From NCBI GenBank assembly GCA_037034305.1, contig JBAGJY010000033.1:6802-70801 (forward strand): 64,000 nt of DNA, given 5' to 3'. Shown one piece after another: positions 8,718 through 17,947 of this stretch; within the stretch, counting starts at the first letter, position 1; every line of letters begins with the position of its first letter. Under the pieces are notes generated by a model. That model was not told the origin of the DNA and did no database searches. It saw only the letters and a program-made list of their open reading frames with translations. Position numbers and translations under genes: made by a program. This DNA is from Streptantibioticus_A sp037034305 (lineage in GTDB: Bacteria; Actinomycetota; Actinomycetes; Streptomycetales; Streptomycetaceae).

Positions 8718-9920
8718 TCAGCCCGCCGGCCGCCATACCGCGGGATCCTCGACGATCCGCCGTATGGCGGCCATTCCGGCGCCGAGCAGCGGACCGCGCC
8801 TGCCCAGCGCCGAGACCAAAAGCGCCTTCGACGGCCAGCGGCGCAGGGTGCGGGCCGCCAGCTCCCGGCGCATCCCGGGCAGCAGCCAGTCACCCAACTC
8901 GGCGTACGCGCCGCCCAGTACCACCGCCGCCGGGTCGACCAGGTTGACCGCTCCGGCGAGCGTGGTGCCCAGCGCCGCACCCGCCTGATCCAGCGCCCCC
9001 AGCACACGCCGGTCACCGTCCCGCGCCCGGGACGCGAGCCGCCGTACCGTGTCCTCGCCCGATGCCAGCCCCGCCTGCCGCAGCACCGCCTCCTCGCCCG
9101 CGTACTGCTCCAGGCAGCCGCGCGCACCGCACGCGCACACGGGACCGTCGGGGCGCACCGGCACATGGCCCAGCTCGCCCGCGAAACCACGCGCGCCACG
9201 GAACAGCCGACCGCCCACCACCAGCGCGGCACCGATGCCCTCCGCCGCCGAGACATGGACGAAGTCGGACTCCGCCGCGCCCTGCCACAACTCGGCCAGA
9301 GCGCCGAGGTTCGCCTCGTTCTCCACCTCCAACGGCAGCCCCAGGGCGCATGGTTCGAACGCGGTCACATCCCGCCAGCCCAGGTTGGGCGCGCGCTCCA
9401 CCGTCCCCGGCGCCTCGCCCACCAGTCCGGGCACCGCCAGCACCGCGGCCACCGGGCGCAGGCCCACCGACCGCGCCTCATCCACCGCCCGCCCGGACAG
9501 CGTGGCCAACTCGGCCAGCACCTCGTCCGGCCCGCGGTTCCGGTTGGCCGCCGCCACCTGCCGCCACACCCTGACCTCGCCGAGCAGATCGACCACGCAG
9601 GCACCCAGGTGACCGACCCCGACCTCAAGCCCGAGACCGGCCGGACCGTGTTCGCACAGCGCGAGCGCGCGACCGGGACGACCGGCCCGACCGCTGGGCA
9701 CCGACCCCAACTCGGTCAGCAGCCCCGCGCCGTTCAACTCCTCCACCAGGCTGGAGACGGCGGCCCTGGTCAGCCCGGTGCGCTCGGCGACCGCCGCCCG
9801 GGACATCGGCCCGTGCGCGGCCACCGTGGTCATCACCAGTGCCAGGTTCTGCCGCCGCATGCCCTGCTGGGAGGCGGCCCGCCCGGACCGCGCCGGGGGC
9901 GCCCAGCCGTGGGTGGTCAC
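8718..9920 (-). CDS. xylR: ROK-family transcriptional regulator of xylose genes (XylR-like)
   Basis: A 400-residue repressor. A winged helix-turn-helix (about residues 20-85, with SRAAVAERTGLTRAAVSSLVEEL) is followed by a ROK sugar-kinase-like domain carrying the zinc motif VCACGARGCLEQYAG. The GTG start overlaps the xylB stop (GTGA), giving an xylB-xylR operon. ROK regulators of this kind bind xylose or xylulose and control xylA/xylB. The likely target is the divergent xylB-xylA promoter region. Confidence 0.88.
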   Translation of the reverse strand: MTTHGWAPPARSGRAASQQGMRRQNLALVMTTVAAHGPMSRAAVAERTGLTRAAVSSLVEELNGAGLLTELGSVPSGRAGRPGRALALCEHGPAGLGLEVGVGHLGACVVDLLGEVRVWRQVAAANRNRGPDEVLAELATLSGRAVDEARSVGLRPVAAVLAVPGLVGEAPGTVERAPNLGWRDVTAFEPCALGLPLEVENEANLGALAELWQGAAESDFVHVSAAEGIGAALVVGGRLFRGARGFAGELGHVPVRPDGPVCACGARGCLEQYAGEEAVLRQAGLASGEDTVRRLASRARDGDRRVLGALDQAGAALGTTLAGAVNLVDPAAVVLGGAYAELGDWLLPGMRRELAARTLRRWPSKALLVSALGRRGPLLGAGMAAIRRIVEDPAVWRPAG

Positions 9921-11347
9921 CTGCTTCCACCAGCCGGGTCCAGTAGCGGCCGGGCCGCCTCCAGTGTCCGCCTGATCCGCTCCAGCGTCTCGGTGTCCCG
10001 CCGCACCGGCTCCAGCAGCAGCCCGGAGGCGGTGTCCCAGCGCCGGGCCACCGCGTCCGCCGCCTCCCCGGTGAGCAGCCCGGCGGCCTGCGCCGCGGCG
10101 CCCAGCGCCACCAACTCCTGGGCCGCGGGCACCCGTACCGGTCGGCCCGACAGCCTGCGCACCGTCTCCCGCCACGCCGTGCCCCTGGCACCGCCGCCGA
10201 CCAGCAGCAGCGGAACCGACGGATCGACCGGCTCGCCACCGGCGCGCAACACGTCGTCCACCGCGGTCAACAGCGAGCAGGCGGCGCCGTCGTAGGCGGC
10301 CTGCAACACCTGCCCGGGGCTGGTGGCATGGCGCAGCCCGTGCAACAGCCCGGACGCGTAGGGCAGGTTGGGGGTCCGCTCACCGTCGAGGTATGGCAAC
10401 AGGACGGCGCCGCCGCCTGGTTCGACGTCCTCCCGGTCCCGGCCCAGCAGCGCGGCGATCCGGTCGACGGCCAGCGTGCAGTTGAGGGTGCAGGCCAGCG
10501 GCAGCCAGTCGCCGCGCGCGTCGGCGAACCCGGCGACGGTACCGGAGGGGTCCCGCGGCCGACCCCGGGTCACCGCGTACACCGTGCCGGAGGTGCCGAG
10601 ACTGACCACCGGCACGCCCGGTTCCAGGCCCAGTCCGAGCGCCGCCGCCATGTTGTCACCGGTACCGGCGGCCACCAGCGCGCCCTCGCGCAGCGGTGCG
10701 CCCGCCGTGACCGCCCCGGCCGCCACGCCCGGCGCCACCACCTCGGGAAGCTGCGCACGGTCCAGTCCCACCCGGCGAAGCACCTCCTCGTCGTAGCCGT
10801 CCGGGGTCCACCAGCCGGTGCCCGAGGCGTCGCCCCGGTCGGTGACCGCGGCACCGGTGAGCCGCTGCGTGAGGTAGTCGTGCGGCAGCCGGACCGCGGC
10901 CACCCGGTCGGCGGCCCGCGGTTCGTTGGCGCGCAGCCAGGCCCACTTGGCCACGGTGAAGGCGGCGGTGGGGGCGCTGCCGGTGCGCCGCGCCCACCAC
11001 TCGGGCGTCAACTCCTCGACCAGCGCGGCGGCTTGGGGCGCGGAGCGCACATCGTTCCACAGCAGCGCGGGGCGCACCGGCAGGCCCTGGGCGTCCAGGG
11101 TCACCAAGCCGTGCTGCTGGGCGCCGATGGAGACGGCCGCCGCGCGGTCCGCGTGGCCGGTTCGCCGCACCGCCTCGGTGAACGCGCGCCACCACTGCTC
11201 CGGATCGCTCTCCCGGGCGGCACCGGTGCTCACCGTGTGCGGGGCGCGGCCCTCGCCCAGGACGGCGCCGGTGTCCACGTCCACCGCCACCGCCTTGGTC
11301 GCCTGCGTGGAGCTGTCCACGCCGATGACCACCCGCCGTACGGCCAT
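9917..11347 (-). CDS. xylB: xylulokinase
   Basis: A 476-residue FGGY-family kinase that phosphorylates D-xylulose to D-xylulose 5-phosphate. It has the N-terminal phosphate-binding GVDSSTQATKAV, SIGAQQHGLV with the substrate-binding QH pair, the middle LGTSGTVYAV segment, and C-terminal LLLVGGGARGTAWRETV. The ATG at 11347 has GAGGAGGCG directly upstream; a longer reading to 11413 lacks family similarity. Product feeds the pentose phosphate pathway; a transketolase gene lies 12 kb away. Confidence 0.93.
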   Translation of the reverse strand: MAVRRVVIGVDSSTQATKAVAVDVDTGAVLGEGRAPHTVSTGAARESDPEQWWRAFTEAVRRTGHADRAAAVSIGAQQHGLVTLDAQGLPVRPALLWNDVRSAPQAAALVEELTPEWWARRTGSAPTAAFTVAKWAWLRANEPRAADRVAAVRLPHDYLTQRLTGAAVTDRGDASGTGWWTPDGYDEEVLRRVGLDRAQLPEVVAPGVAAGAVTAGAPLREGALVAAGTGDNMAAALGLGLEPGVPVVSLGTSGTVYAVTRGRPRDPSGTVAGFADARGDWLPLACTLNCTLAVDRIAALLGRDREDVEPGGGAVLLPYLDGERTPNLPYASGLLHGLRHATSPGQVLQAAYDGAACSLLTAVDDVLRAGGEPVDPSVPLLLVGGGARGTAWRETVRRLSGRPVRVPAAQELVALGAAAQAAGLLTGEAADAVARRWDTASGLLLEPVRRDTETLERIRRTLEAARPLLDPAGGSR

Positions 11348-11412
11348 CGCCGCCTCCTCGCGCATCCGTACCGTCACACGCTGCCGTGGGGTTTCGCCGC
11401 GGCGCCCGCGCA

Positions 11413-11447
11413 TACTAATTTGTTTTGCGCCCTTACGAATAGGGCTG
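11413..11447. promoter_or_regulatory. candidate xylR operator/promoter between xylB and xylA
   Basis: The 137-bp divergent gap contains an AT-rich segment ATACTAATTTGTTTTGCG, unusual in this GC-rich context, followed by GCCCT-N7-AGGGC. It is the only plausible regulatory region for both xyl directions. Assignment to the ROK regulator is inferred from position. Confidence 0.45.
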
Positions 11448-11484
11448 ATGCCGTTCCACCACCTCCGGCAACCGGGAGGCTCCC

Positions 11485-12660
11485 GTGACCGACCACCTGA
11501 CGCCCGTCCCCGAGGACAAGTTCACCTTCGGTCTGTGGACCGTGGGCTGGCAGGGCCGCGACCCGTTCGGCGACGCCACCAGGGCCGCGCTGGACCCGGC
11601 CGAGACGGTGCGCCGGCTCGCCGGACTGGGCGCGTACGGCGTCACCTTCCACGACGACGACCTCGTCCCGTTCGGCAGTTCCGACACCGAGCGCGAGGCG
11701 CACGTCAAGCGGTTCCGGCAGGCGCTGGACGCCACCGGGATGAAGGTCCCCATGGCGACCACCAACCTGTTCACCCACCCGGTGTTCAAGGACGGCGCCT
11801 TCACCGCCAACGACCGCGACGTCCGCCGCTACGCGCTGCGCAAGACGCTGCGCAACATCGACCTCGCCGCCGAGCTCGGCGCCTCGGTCTACGTCGCCTG
11901 GGGCGGCAGGGAAGGCGCGGAGTCGGGCGCCGCCAAGGACGTGCGCACCGCCCTCGACCGGCTGAAGGAGGCGTTCGACGTGCTCGCCGAGTACGTTCGG
12001 GCGCAGCGCCTGGAGATGCGGTTCGCCATCGAACCCAAGCCCAACGAGCCGCGCGGGGACATCCTGCTGCCCACCGTCGGTCACGCCCTGGCGTTCATCG
12101 AACGGCTGGAGCACCCCGAACTGTTCGGCGTCAACCCCGAGACCGGTCATGAACAGATGGCCGGACTGAACTTCCCGCACGGCATCGCGCAGGCCCTGTG
12201 GGCGGGCAAACTGTTCCATATCGACCTCAACGGGCAGTCCGGCATCAAGTACGACCAGGACCTGCGGTTCGGCGCGGGCGACCTGCGCCAGGCGTTCTGG
12301 CTGGTCGACCTGCTGGAGTCGGCGGGCTACACCGGGCCACGGCACTTCGACTTCAAACCGCCGCGCACCGAGGACGCCGACGGCGTCTGGGCCTCGGCCG
12401 CCGGGTGCATGCGCAACTACCTCGCGCTCAAGGCGAAGGCCGCCGCCTTCCGCGCTGACCCGGTGGTCGAGGACGCGCTGCGGGCCGCCCGGCTGGACCA
12501 GCTCGCCCGGCCCACGCTCGCGCCCGGCGAGACGGTCGGCGAACTGCTCGCCGACCGTTCGGCGTTCGAGGAGTTCGACCCGGACGCGGCGGGCCGCCGC
12601 GGCATGGCCTTCGAACATCTCGACCAACTCGCCATGGACCACCTCCTGGGCCTTCGGTAG
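11485..12660 (+). CDS. xylA: xylose isomerase
   Basis: A 391-residue class I xylose isomerase, the short form typical of Actinobacteria. It shows FTFGLWTVGWQGRDPFG at the N-terminus, the catalytic His in VTFHDDDL, metal ligands in AIEPKPNEPRGD, and the HIDLNGQSG and HFDFKPPR segments. It interconverts D-xylose and D-xylulose in the cytosol. The GTG start at 11485 has GGGAGG eight bases upstream. It is divergent from xylB, so the pair can be jointly controlled by XylR. No xylose transporter is adjacent. Confidence 0.96.
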   Translation: MTDHLTPVPEDKFTFGLWTVGWQGRDPFGDATRAALDPAETVRRLAGLGAYGVTFHDDDLVPFGSSDTEREAHVKRFRQALDATGMKVPMATTNLFTHPVFKDGAFTANDRDVRRYALRKTLRNIDLAAELGASVYVAWGGREGAESGAAKDVRTALDRLKEAFDVLAEYVRAQRLEMRFAIEPKPNEPRGDILLPTVGHALAFIERLEHPELFGVNPETGHEQMAGLNFPHGIAQALWAGKLFHIDLNGQSGIKYDQDLRFGAGDLRQAFWLVDLLESAGYTGPRHFDFKPPRTEDADGVWASAAGCMRNYLALKAKAAAFRADPVVEDALRAARLDQLARPTLAPGETVGELLADRSAFEEFDPDAAGRRGMAFEHLDQLAMDHLLGLR

Positions 12661-12794
12661 CGTCGGTTCCGCCGTGGAACGTCATCCCTGTGTACCGCCG
12701 CTAGGAAGGGCCCGTACGCTACCTCCCGCCCAGCATCAGCCCTGATGAGCGGTGTTTGACGGTCCTCGAAGAACAAGAACCAGGAGAGACGTCC

Positions 12795-13088
12795 ATGTCC
12801 AGTCCGGACGGCCCCGCCGTACACCTCAACCACCGGACCGACCGCAGCCCCGGCCGCGCCGCGGGCCGCAGCGCGGCGGCGGCCGGTTCCGCCACCGCCG
12901 GGCGGGCCCGCGCCCGACGCGCCGCCAGCGCGCCGCAGCGACCGGCCCCGCAGCCGCGCGGCGGCTTCGTCGGCGCGGTGGTGCGGTGCGCGGAACTGTT
13001 CGCCCTGGTGGGTGTGGTGGCGGTGATCCTGGTGGTCGTCCTCGGCACCGTTGGTGGCGTGGCGCTGGCCATCTACATGTACGGCTGA
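12795..13088 (+). CDS. small single-pass membrane protein, unknown function
   Basis: A 97-residue protein with a basic, Ala/Pro/Arg-rich N-terminal half (residues 1-60) and one hydrophobic helix near residues 68-95 (FALVGVVAVILVVVLGTVGGVALA), ending YMYG. The ATG at 12795 has GGAGAGAC upstream; an alternative GTG/ATG at 12756 would add 13 residues. No family was recognised. Its stop codon sits inside a dispersed intergenic repeat (13084-13202). Confidence 0.6.
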   Translation: MSSPDGPAVHLNHRTDRSPGRAAGRSAAAAGSATAGRARARRAASAPQRPAPQPRGGFVGAVVRCAELFALVGVVAVILVVVLGTVGGVALAIYMYG

Positions 13089-13202
13089 GCAGGCCGGGCG
13101 AAGTCCACTGCGGTTCGGCGGCGTCCGGAAGGGGCGCGGGGAACCGCGCGACCAGCGCGGCGGATGATCGGCGGCCCCTCGCCGCACTCCCGGCGCGGCG
13201 CT
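13084..13202. repeat. dispersed intergenic repeat, copy A
   Basis: This roughly 119-bp stretch resembles 46088-46215 in the same orientation. Shared blocks include GGCGAAGT, CTGCGGTTCGGC, AACCGCGCGACC, GCGGATGATCG and CGCCGCACT in the same order. Part is the common Streptomyces motif around GGGGCGCGGGGAAC. It probably forms a structured GC-rich RNA end between convergent genes. Confidence 0.65.
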
Positions 13203-13216
13203 CAGCCCCGATCGCC

Positions 13217-13885
13217 CTACGGCGCCTGGGCGTTCCACCGGTACAGGTGCTCCGGACGCCCGGCGGCGCCGTACCGCAGCTCCACGCGTACCGCTCCGTC
13301 ACCGGACAGGTCGGCGAGGTAGCGCTGGGCGGTCGGCCGCGACAGGCCGAGTTGGGCCGCGAGTTCGCTCGCGGTCACCGGCCGGTCGGCGCGGCGGACC
13401 GCGTCCGCGATCAACTCGGCGGTGGGCGAGGAGCGTGCGCGACGGGCCCGCGCGGCGCGGTCCGTGCCGTACAACGCCCGTAGCGCCCGGTCCACCTGCT
13501 CCTGGTCCAAGGTGCGGTCCCCGCCGAGTTGGGCACGAAAGCGCGCGTACGACCTGAGCCGACCGGTCAACTCCTGGGCGTCGAACGGCTTGATCAGATA
13601 GCCGACCGCGCCGCTGGCCAGCGCCTGGCGCACCTGCGCCGCGTCCGCCGCGGCGGTCAACATGATGACGTCCGCCCGAAGTTCCGGCAGCACGCTGGTG
13701 CCGAGCCGGTCCGGCAGGTACTGGTCGAGCAGCACCAGATCGGGGCACAGCCGCCGGTCCAGCTCGACCGCCTCCCGCGCGGTGTGCGCGGTGCCCAGCA
13801 CCTCGAAACCGTCCACGCCGCCGGCGTAGCGGGCGTGCAGCCGTGCGACGCGGTAGTCGTCGTCCACCACCAGTACGCCTATCAT
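13217..13885 (-). CDS. CitB/DcuR-type response regulator
   Basis: A 222-residue response regulator. The receiver domain has the acidic pair in VVDDDY, the phosphoacceptor Asp in DLVLLDQYLPD, the TAAAD switch residue region and the conserved Lys in YLIKPF. A C-terminal helix-turn-helix reads VTASELAAQLGLSRPTAQRYLADL. This architecture is that of regulators paired with CitA/DcuS kinases. The ATG overlaps the kinase stop (ATGA). The probable target is the divergent GntP permease gene. Confidence 0.9.
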   Translation of the reverse strand: MIGVLVVDDDYRVARLHARYAGGVDGFEVLGTAHTAREAVELDRRLCPDLVLLDQYLPDRLGTSVLPELRADVIMLTAAADAAQVRQALASGAVGYLIKPFDAQELTGRLRSYARFRAQLGGDRTLDQEQVDRALRALYGTDRAARARRARSSPTAELIADAVRRADRPVTASELAAQLGLSRPTAQRYLADLSGDGAVRVELRYGAAGRPEHLYRWNAQAP

Positions 13886-15525
13886 CCGGTGACCTCCACA
13901 GCGTCAACGAACCTCTGCGGCGCTCCGCCCGGCGGCTCCACCACCGACGGTATCCGGGCGATGAAGACCGCGCCGTGGTCGTCACCGCTGCTGCACTCCA
14001 GCCGCAGTTCGCCGCCGTACTTCGACACCAGCTGGCGGGCGAGCGGCAGACCGATGCCGTGCCCGTCCCGACCCCGGTCGGGACGGGTGGTGAAGCCGCT
14101 GCGGAACAGCCGTTCCGCGTCCGCCCGCGGCACCCCGTCGCCGCTGTCGACCACCGCCAGGTGCACGCTGTCGCCCTCCGCCAGCACGCTCAGCTCCACC
14201 CAGGCGGGCGCACGCTCGCCACCGGCGGCGGCCCGCAACGCGTTGTCCAGCAGGTTGCCGACGACACTGACCACGTCGAGCGGCTCGGTCAGCCGCCGGG
14301 GCAGATGCGAGTCGGCCACCAGCCGCAGCGCGACGCCCAGTTCCGAGGCGGTCGCCGTCTTCGCGGCCAGCAGCCCGCGCAGGTACGGGTCGGCGATCCG
14401 GGCGCCGTCCCGCCCCTCGGTGGCCAGCGGCGCCGCCGCCAGCTCCCGCAGATAGCCCTGCGCCTCCTCGCGGGTGCCGGTGGCCAGCAGACCGGCCAGG
14501 GTGTGCAACCGGTTGGTGTACTCGTGCGCCTGGGCGCGCAGCGCGTCCGACAGCGCCCGCAGCGCCGACAGCTCCCGCTCCAGCTCGTCCAGCTCGGTGC
14601 GGTCGCGCAGGGTCAGCACATGGCCGAGGTCCTGGTCGCCGCGGCGCACCGGCTGCGAGGTGACCACCAGCAGCCGGTCTCCGACCACCAGGTGACTGTG
14701 CCGCAGCTCCCGGCGGGAGAGCAGCAACTCACGTAGCACGGAGGGGAGTTGGGCGTCGGCAGCCGGGGTGCCCGGCGGTCGGGGCCCGCCGAGCAGCCGC
14801 GCCGCCTCCTCGTTGCACACCGTGACGCGGTCCGCGGTGTCCACCGCCAGCACGCCGTCACCGACGCCGCCCAGCACGGCCCGCTGCTCCCGCAGCAGCT
14901 CGGCCAGCTCCACCGGCTCCAGACCGAGGGTCTGCCGCTTCAACCGGCGCGAGAGCAGCACCGCCGCCGCCGTGCCGACCAGCAGCGCCACCCCGGCGAA
15001 GGCGGCGGCCTGCCGGATCAGCGGTACCGCGGCCTGCTGCGCGGTACGGGTCCGTACGCCGGTGCTCACCTCGCCGATGATCCGGCCCCGCGGGTCCCGC
15101 AACGGCACCTTGGCCCGGGCGGAGTCGCCGAGCGTGCCGCGTTGCACGGAGACCGACTCCCGGCCGTCCAGTGCGGTCGGCCGGGTGCTCACCGGCCTGC
15201 CCAGCTCGGCCGGGTCCGGATGCGAGTGCCGGACGCCGTGCGCGTCGGTGACCACCACGAACAGCATGCCGGTGCGCTGCCTGATCCGCTCGGCCTCTCG
15301 CTGCACATCGCCGTTCGGATCACGGCCGGAAGCGATCCGCCGCACGATCACCGGGTTGTCGGCGGTGGTGCGCGCCACCGCCAGCGCCCGCTGCGCGTAC
15401 TGCTGCTCCGACTGGTGCCGCACGAGCGTCGCGGTGAGCGCGAATCCGGCGCCGAGCACCAGCAGCAGCACCGTGATCTGCGCGAGCAGCGCCTGGGTCA
15501 CGATGCGGGGTTTGCGGCGGAACAT
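13882..15525 (-). CDS. CitA/DcuS-type sensor histidine kinase
   Basis: A 547-residue kinase when started at the ATG at 15525 (MFRRKPRIVTQALLAQ). Two membrane helices (about 12-32 and 170-190) flank an extracytoplasmic PDC-like sensor domain; then come a PAS domain (AVLGGVGDGVLAVDTADRV), a Spo0B-type phosphoacceptor helix with AQAHEYTNRLHTLAGLL, and an HATPase domain with NLLDNALRAA, DSGDGV and GHGIGLPLARQL. Such kinases sense di- and tricarboxylates outside the cell. The divergent permease suggests that the ligand is its substrate. The start region lacks a strong ribosome site. Confidence 0.9.
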   Translation of the reverse strand: MFRRKPRIVTQALLAQITVLLLVLGAGFALTATLVRHQSEQQYAQRALAVARTTADNPVIVRRIASGRDPNGDVQREAERIRQRTGMLFVVVTDAHGVRHSHPDPAELGRPVSTRPTALDGRESVSVQRGTLGDSARAKVPLRDPRGRIIGEVSTGVRTRTAQQAAVPLIRQAAAFAGVALLVGTAAAVLLSRRLKRQTLGLEPVELAELLREQRAVLGGVGDGVLAVDTADRVTVCNEEAARLLGGPRPPGTPAADAQLPSVLRELLLSRRELRHSHLVVGDRLLVVTSQPVRRGDQDLGHVLTLRDRTELDELERELSALRALSDALRAQAHEYTNRLHTLAGLLATGTREEAQGYLRELAAAPLATEGRDGARIADPYLRGLLAAKTATASELGVALRLVADSHLPRRLTEPLDVVSVVGNLLDNALRAAAGGERAPAWVELSVLAEGDSVHLAVVDSGDGVPRADAERLFRSGFTTRPDRGRDGHGIGLPLARQLVSKYGGELRLECSSGDDHGAVFIARIPSVVEPPGGAPQRFVDAVEVTG

Positions 15526-15731
15526 GCGGCCAGCGTACGAGACGGCATTGCCGACGCCGGTCGGTGTACCGCACATGCGGTCCGCGAGAGGTGGTGAGCA
15601 CAACGCACACAAAGCGCGAAACGCATTCGAAATCCTTAACCAGCACAACCGGCGGGGATCTGGTCACCGTTCGGCGCGGCTCATACGGTGCAAGCCGCGA
15701 TGCGGGAGAACGGTGAAAAGGAGATCCCTGG

Positions 15732-17141
15732 ATGACGGTATTGGCGACATCGGCGACGGCGGCGCTGTCCTGGACCGGTCACGACACCTGGCTGCTGACG
15801 CTGGTGGGGATTTCCATAGCAGTCGTCATCCTGCTCATTAGCTGGCTGAAAGTGCACGCGTTCCTGGCCCTGATGGTCGGTTCCTTCGTCGTCTCACTGC
15901 TGTCGGGACATCCCGTGGCGAAGGCGGTCGACTCCTTCACCAACGGAATGGGCGGCACAACGGGCAAGATCGGCGTGCTGATCATCCTCGGCGCGATCCT
16001 GGGCCGCCTGCTGGCCGATTCAGGCGGTATCGACCAGATCGTCGGTACGCTGACCCGGCTGGTCGGAGCCGAACGGCTGCCGTGGGCCATCACGTTGGTC
16101 GCGGCCATCGTCGGACTGCCGATGTTCTTCGAGGTCGGCTTCGTGATGCTGGTGCCGCTGGTACTGCAACTGGCCCACCGCGCCGGGTATCCGGTACTGC
16201 GGGTGGGAATCCCGGCGATGGCGGGACTGGCGACCGTGCACGCCCTTGTTCCGCCGCATCCCGGACCGCTGATCGCCATCCAGGCGGTACATGCCACGAT
16301 CGGCCTCACCCTGGTGTACGGACTGATCGTGGCGGTGCCCTGCGCGATCGTCGTCGGCCCGCTGTTCACCGCCTACGTCTGGCCACGGGTGAAGGCGGAG
16401 ATACCGCGGTCCGCACTGGCCGCGTTCACCACCACCGCGAGCGACCAGCCGGACGCCGGGTCCGCCCGCGCCATGCCGCGCTTCTCGACCACGCTCGGCA
16501 CGATCCTGCTGCCCATCGCCCTGATGATGCTCAAGGCGGTCTGCGACACCGTACGACTGGCACACGGCCCGCTGTACCGCGTACTGGAGTTCCTCGGCAC
16601 ACCGGTGATCGCCCTGCTGCTGGCGGTGCTCGTCTCGCTGTTCACCCTCGGGTACGCCGTCGGCTCCAGCAGGCGGGCGGTACAGGAGTCGTTGAGCAGG
16701 AGCTTTCCGCCGATCGCCGGTGTGCTGGCGATAGTCGGCGCGGGCGGCGGCTATTCGCAGGCACTGCAGGACAGCGGCGTGGACGACGCCATCGCCATGG
16801 CCGCACGGCACTTGCACATCCCACTGCTGCTGCTCGCCTGGCTGGTCGCGGCCCTGATGCGCACCGCCGCGGGCTCCGGAACGGTCGCCACCGTGGCCGC
16901 GGCAGGCATCATCGGCCCACTGGCCCACGGCCTCGGCCCCACCCAGGCGGCACTACTCGCCCTGGCCCTCGGCTCCGGCGCGGCCTTCCTCGGTCACGTG
17001 AACGACGCCGCGTTCTGGATGTTCAAGGAGTACTTCGGCCTGTCGGTGGGCGGCACACTGCGGACCTGGACGGCGGCGCACACACTGCTGTCGGTGACGT
17101 CACTGGGGGCGATCTGGCTGGTCAGCGCAATCGCGACGTGA
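15732..17141 (+). CDS. GntP-family gluconate/organic-acid permease
   Basis: A 469-residue multi-spanning transporter with about 12 hydrophobic segments. It has GLPMFFEVGFVMLVPLV, HALVPPHPGPL and the late GHVNDAAFWMFKEYFGLSV block, all characteristic of the GntP/GntT family. A strong AAGGAGA ribosome site precedes the ATG. Members import gluconate or related hydroxy acids with protons. The divergent two-component system and the downstream SDR oxidoreductase support a catabolic uptake role. The exact substrate cannot be told from sequence. Confidence 0.9.
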   Translation: MTVLATSATAALSWTGHDTWLLTLVGISIAVVILLISWLKVHAFLALMVGSFVVSLLSGHPVAKAVDSFTNGMGGTTGKIGVLIILGAILGRLLADSGGIDQIVGTLTRLVGAERLPWAITLVAAIVGLPMFFEVGFVMLVPLVLQLAHRAGYPVLRVGIPAMAGLATVHALVPPHPGPLIAIQAVHATIGLTLVYGLIVAVPCAIVVGPLFTAYVWPRVKAEIPRSALAAFTTTASDQPDAGSARAMPRFSTTLGTILLPIALMMLKAVCDTVRLAHGPLYRVLEFLGTPVIALLLAVLVSLFTLGYAVGSSRRAVQESLSRSFPPIAGVLAIVGAGGGYSQALQDSGVDDAIAMAARHLHIPLLLLAWLVAALMRTAAGSGTVATVAAAGIIGPLAHGLGPTQAALLALALGSGAAFLGHVNDAAFWMFKEYFGLSVGGTLRTWTAAHTLLSVTSLGAIWLVSAIAT

Positions 17142-17377
17142 TGCGGCGGGCTACTGGAGGAGCCGAGAACCGCCGCCGCGCGAGGCGGAGTTGGCCCGCA
17201 AGCCCGCCGGTTCGCCGCGGCGCGGAGACGGCCCCTGGGCCCCGTCCATGTGCGTTCCACCACCCCGGCGCGCCGAGACGGTCATGCTGATCCCCGCGCC
17301 GCGAACCGCTAGGGTCTGGGCGGGCTGCCGTCCGGCGTGCGATCGAACCGCACGGAGACGCATGAGGGGTGGGCGGA

Positions 17378-17947
17378 ATGCGACCTGAGGACCTCACGGT
17401 GCGCGAACTGGTATCGCACCTCGGACTCGAGCCACTGCCCCTGGAGGGCGGGCTCTTCCGGCGTACCTGGGCCGGGCCGCAGGGGCCCGGCGGCCGTCCT
17501 GCGGGATCGGCGATCCTCGTGCTGCTCACCCCCGAGGACGGGCAGTTCTCCGCGCTGCACCGACTGCCCACCGACGAGATCTGGCACTTCTACCTCGGCG
17601 ACCCCGTCGAACTGCTGCTGCTCGAACCGGACGGTGCCGCCCGGACCGTGGTGCTCGGACACGACGTGCTGGGCGGCCAGCAGGTGCAGTTCACCGTGCC
17701 CGGCCGTACATGGATGGGCGGCGGTGTGGCAGCGGGCGGCGGCTGGGCGCTGCTCGGTTGCACCATGGCGCCCGGGTTCGTGCCCGCCGACTACGAGGGT
17801 GCGGACGCCGACCAGCTGCGTGCCCGCTACCCGCAGGCGGCCGAACGGATCACACGCCTGTGCCGTCCCGGTGTCCCCGCCCGCTACCCGGCCCGCTGCG
17901 AGAACACCGTCGGCCCGCGGCCCGGTAGCAGTCAGGAGCCAGCGTGA
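17378..17947 (+). CDS. DUF985 cupin-domain protein
   Basis: A 189-residue protein with a single cupin barrel. It shows LEPLPLEGGLFRRTW near the start, HRLPTDEIWHFYLGDPVELLLL and the second half VPGRTWMGGGVAAGGGWALLGCTMAPGF. The family (cupin_5/DUF985) is probably a sugar-acid or sugar-binding cupin of undefined reaction. The ATG at 17378 has GAGGGG eight bases upstream; a GTG at 17369 is the alternative. The stop overlaps the start of the SDR gene, so the two are coupled. Confidence 0.85.
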   Translation: MRPEDLTVRELVSHLGLEPLPLEGGLFRRTWAGPQGPGGRPAGSAILVLLTPEDGQFSALHRLPTDEIWHFYLGDPVELLLLEPDGAARTVVLGHDVLGGQQVQFTVPGRTWMGGGVAAGGGWALLGCTMAPGFVPADYEGADADQLRARYPQAAERITRLCRPGVPARYPARCENTVGPRPGSSQEPA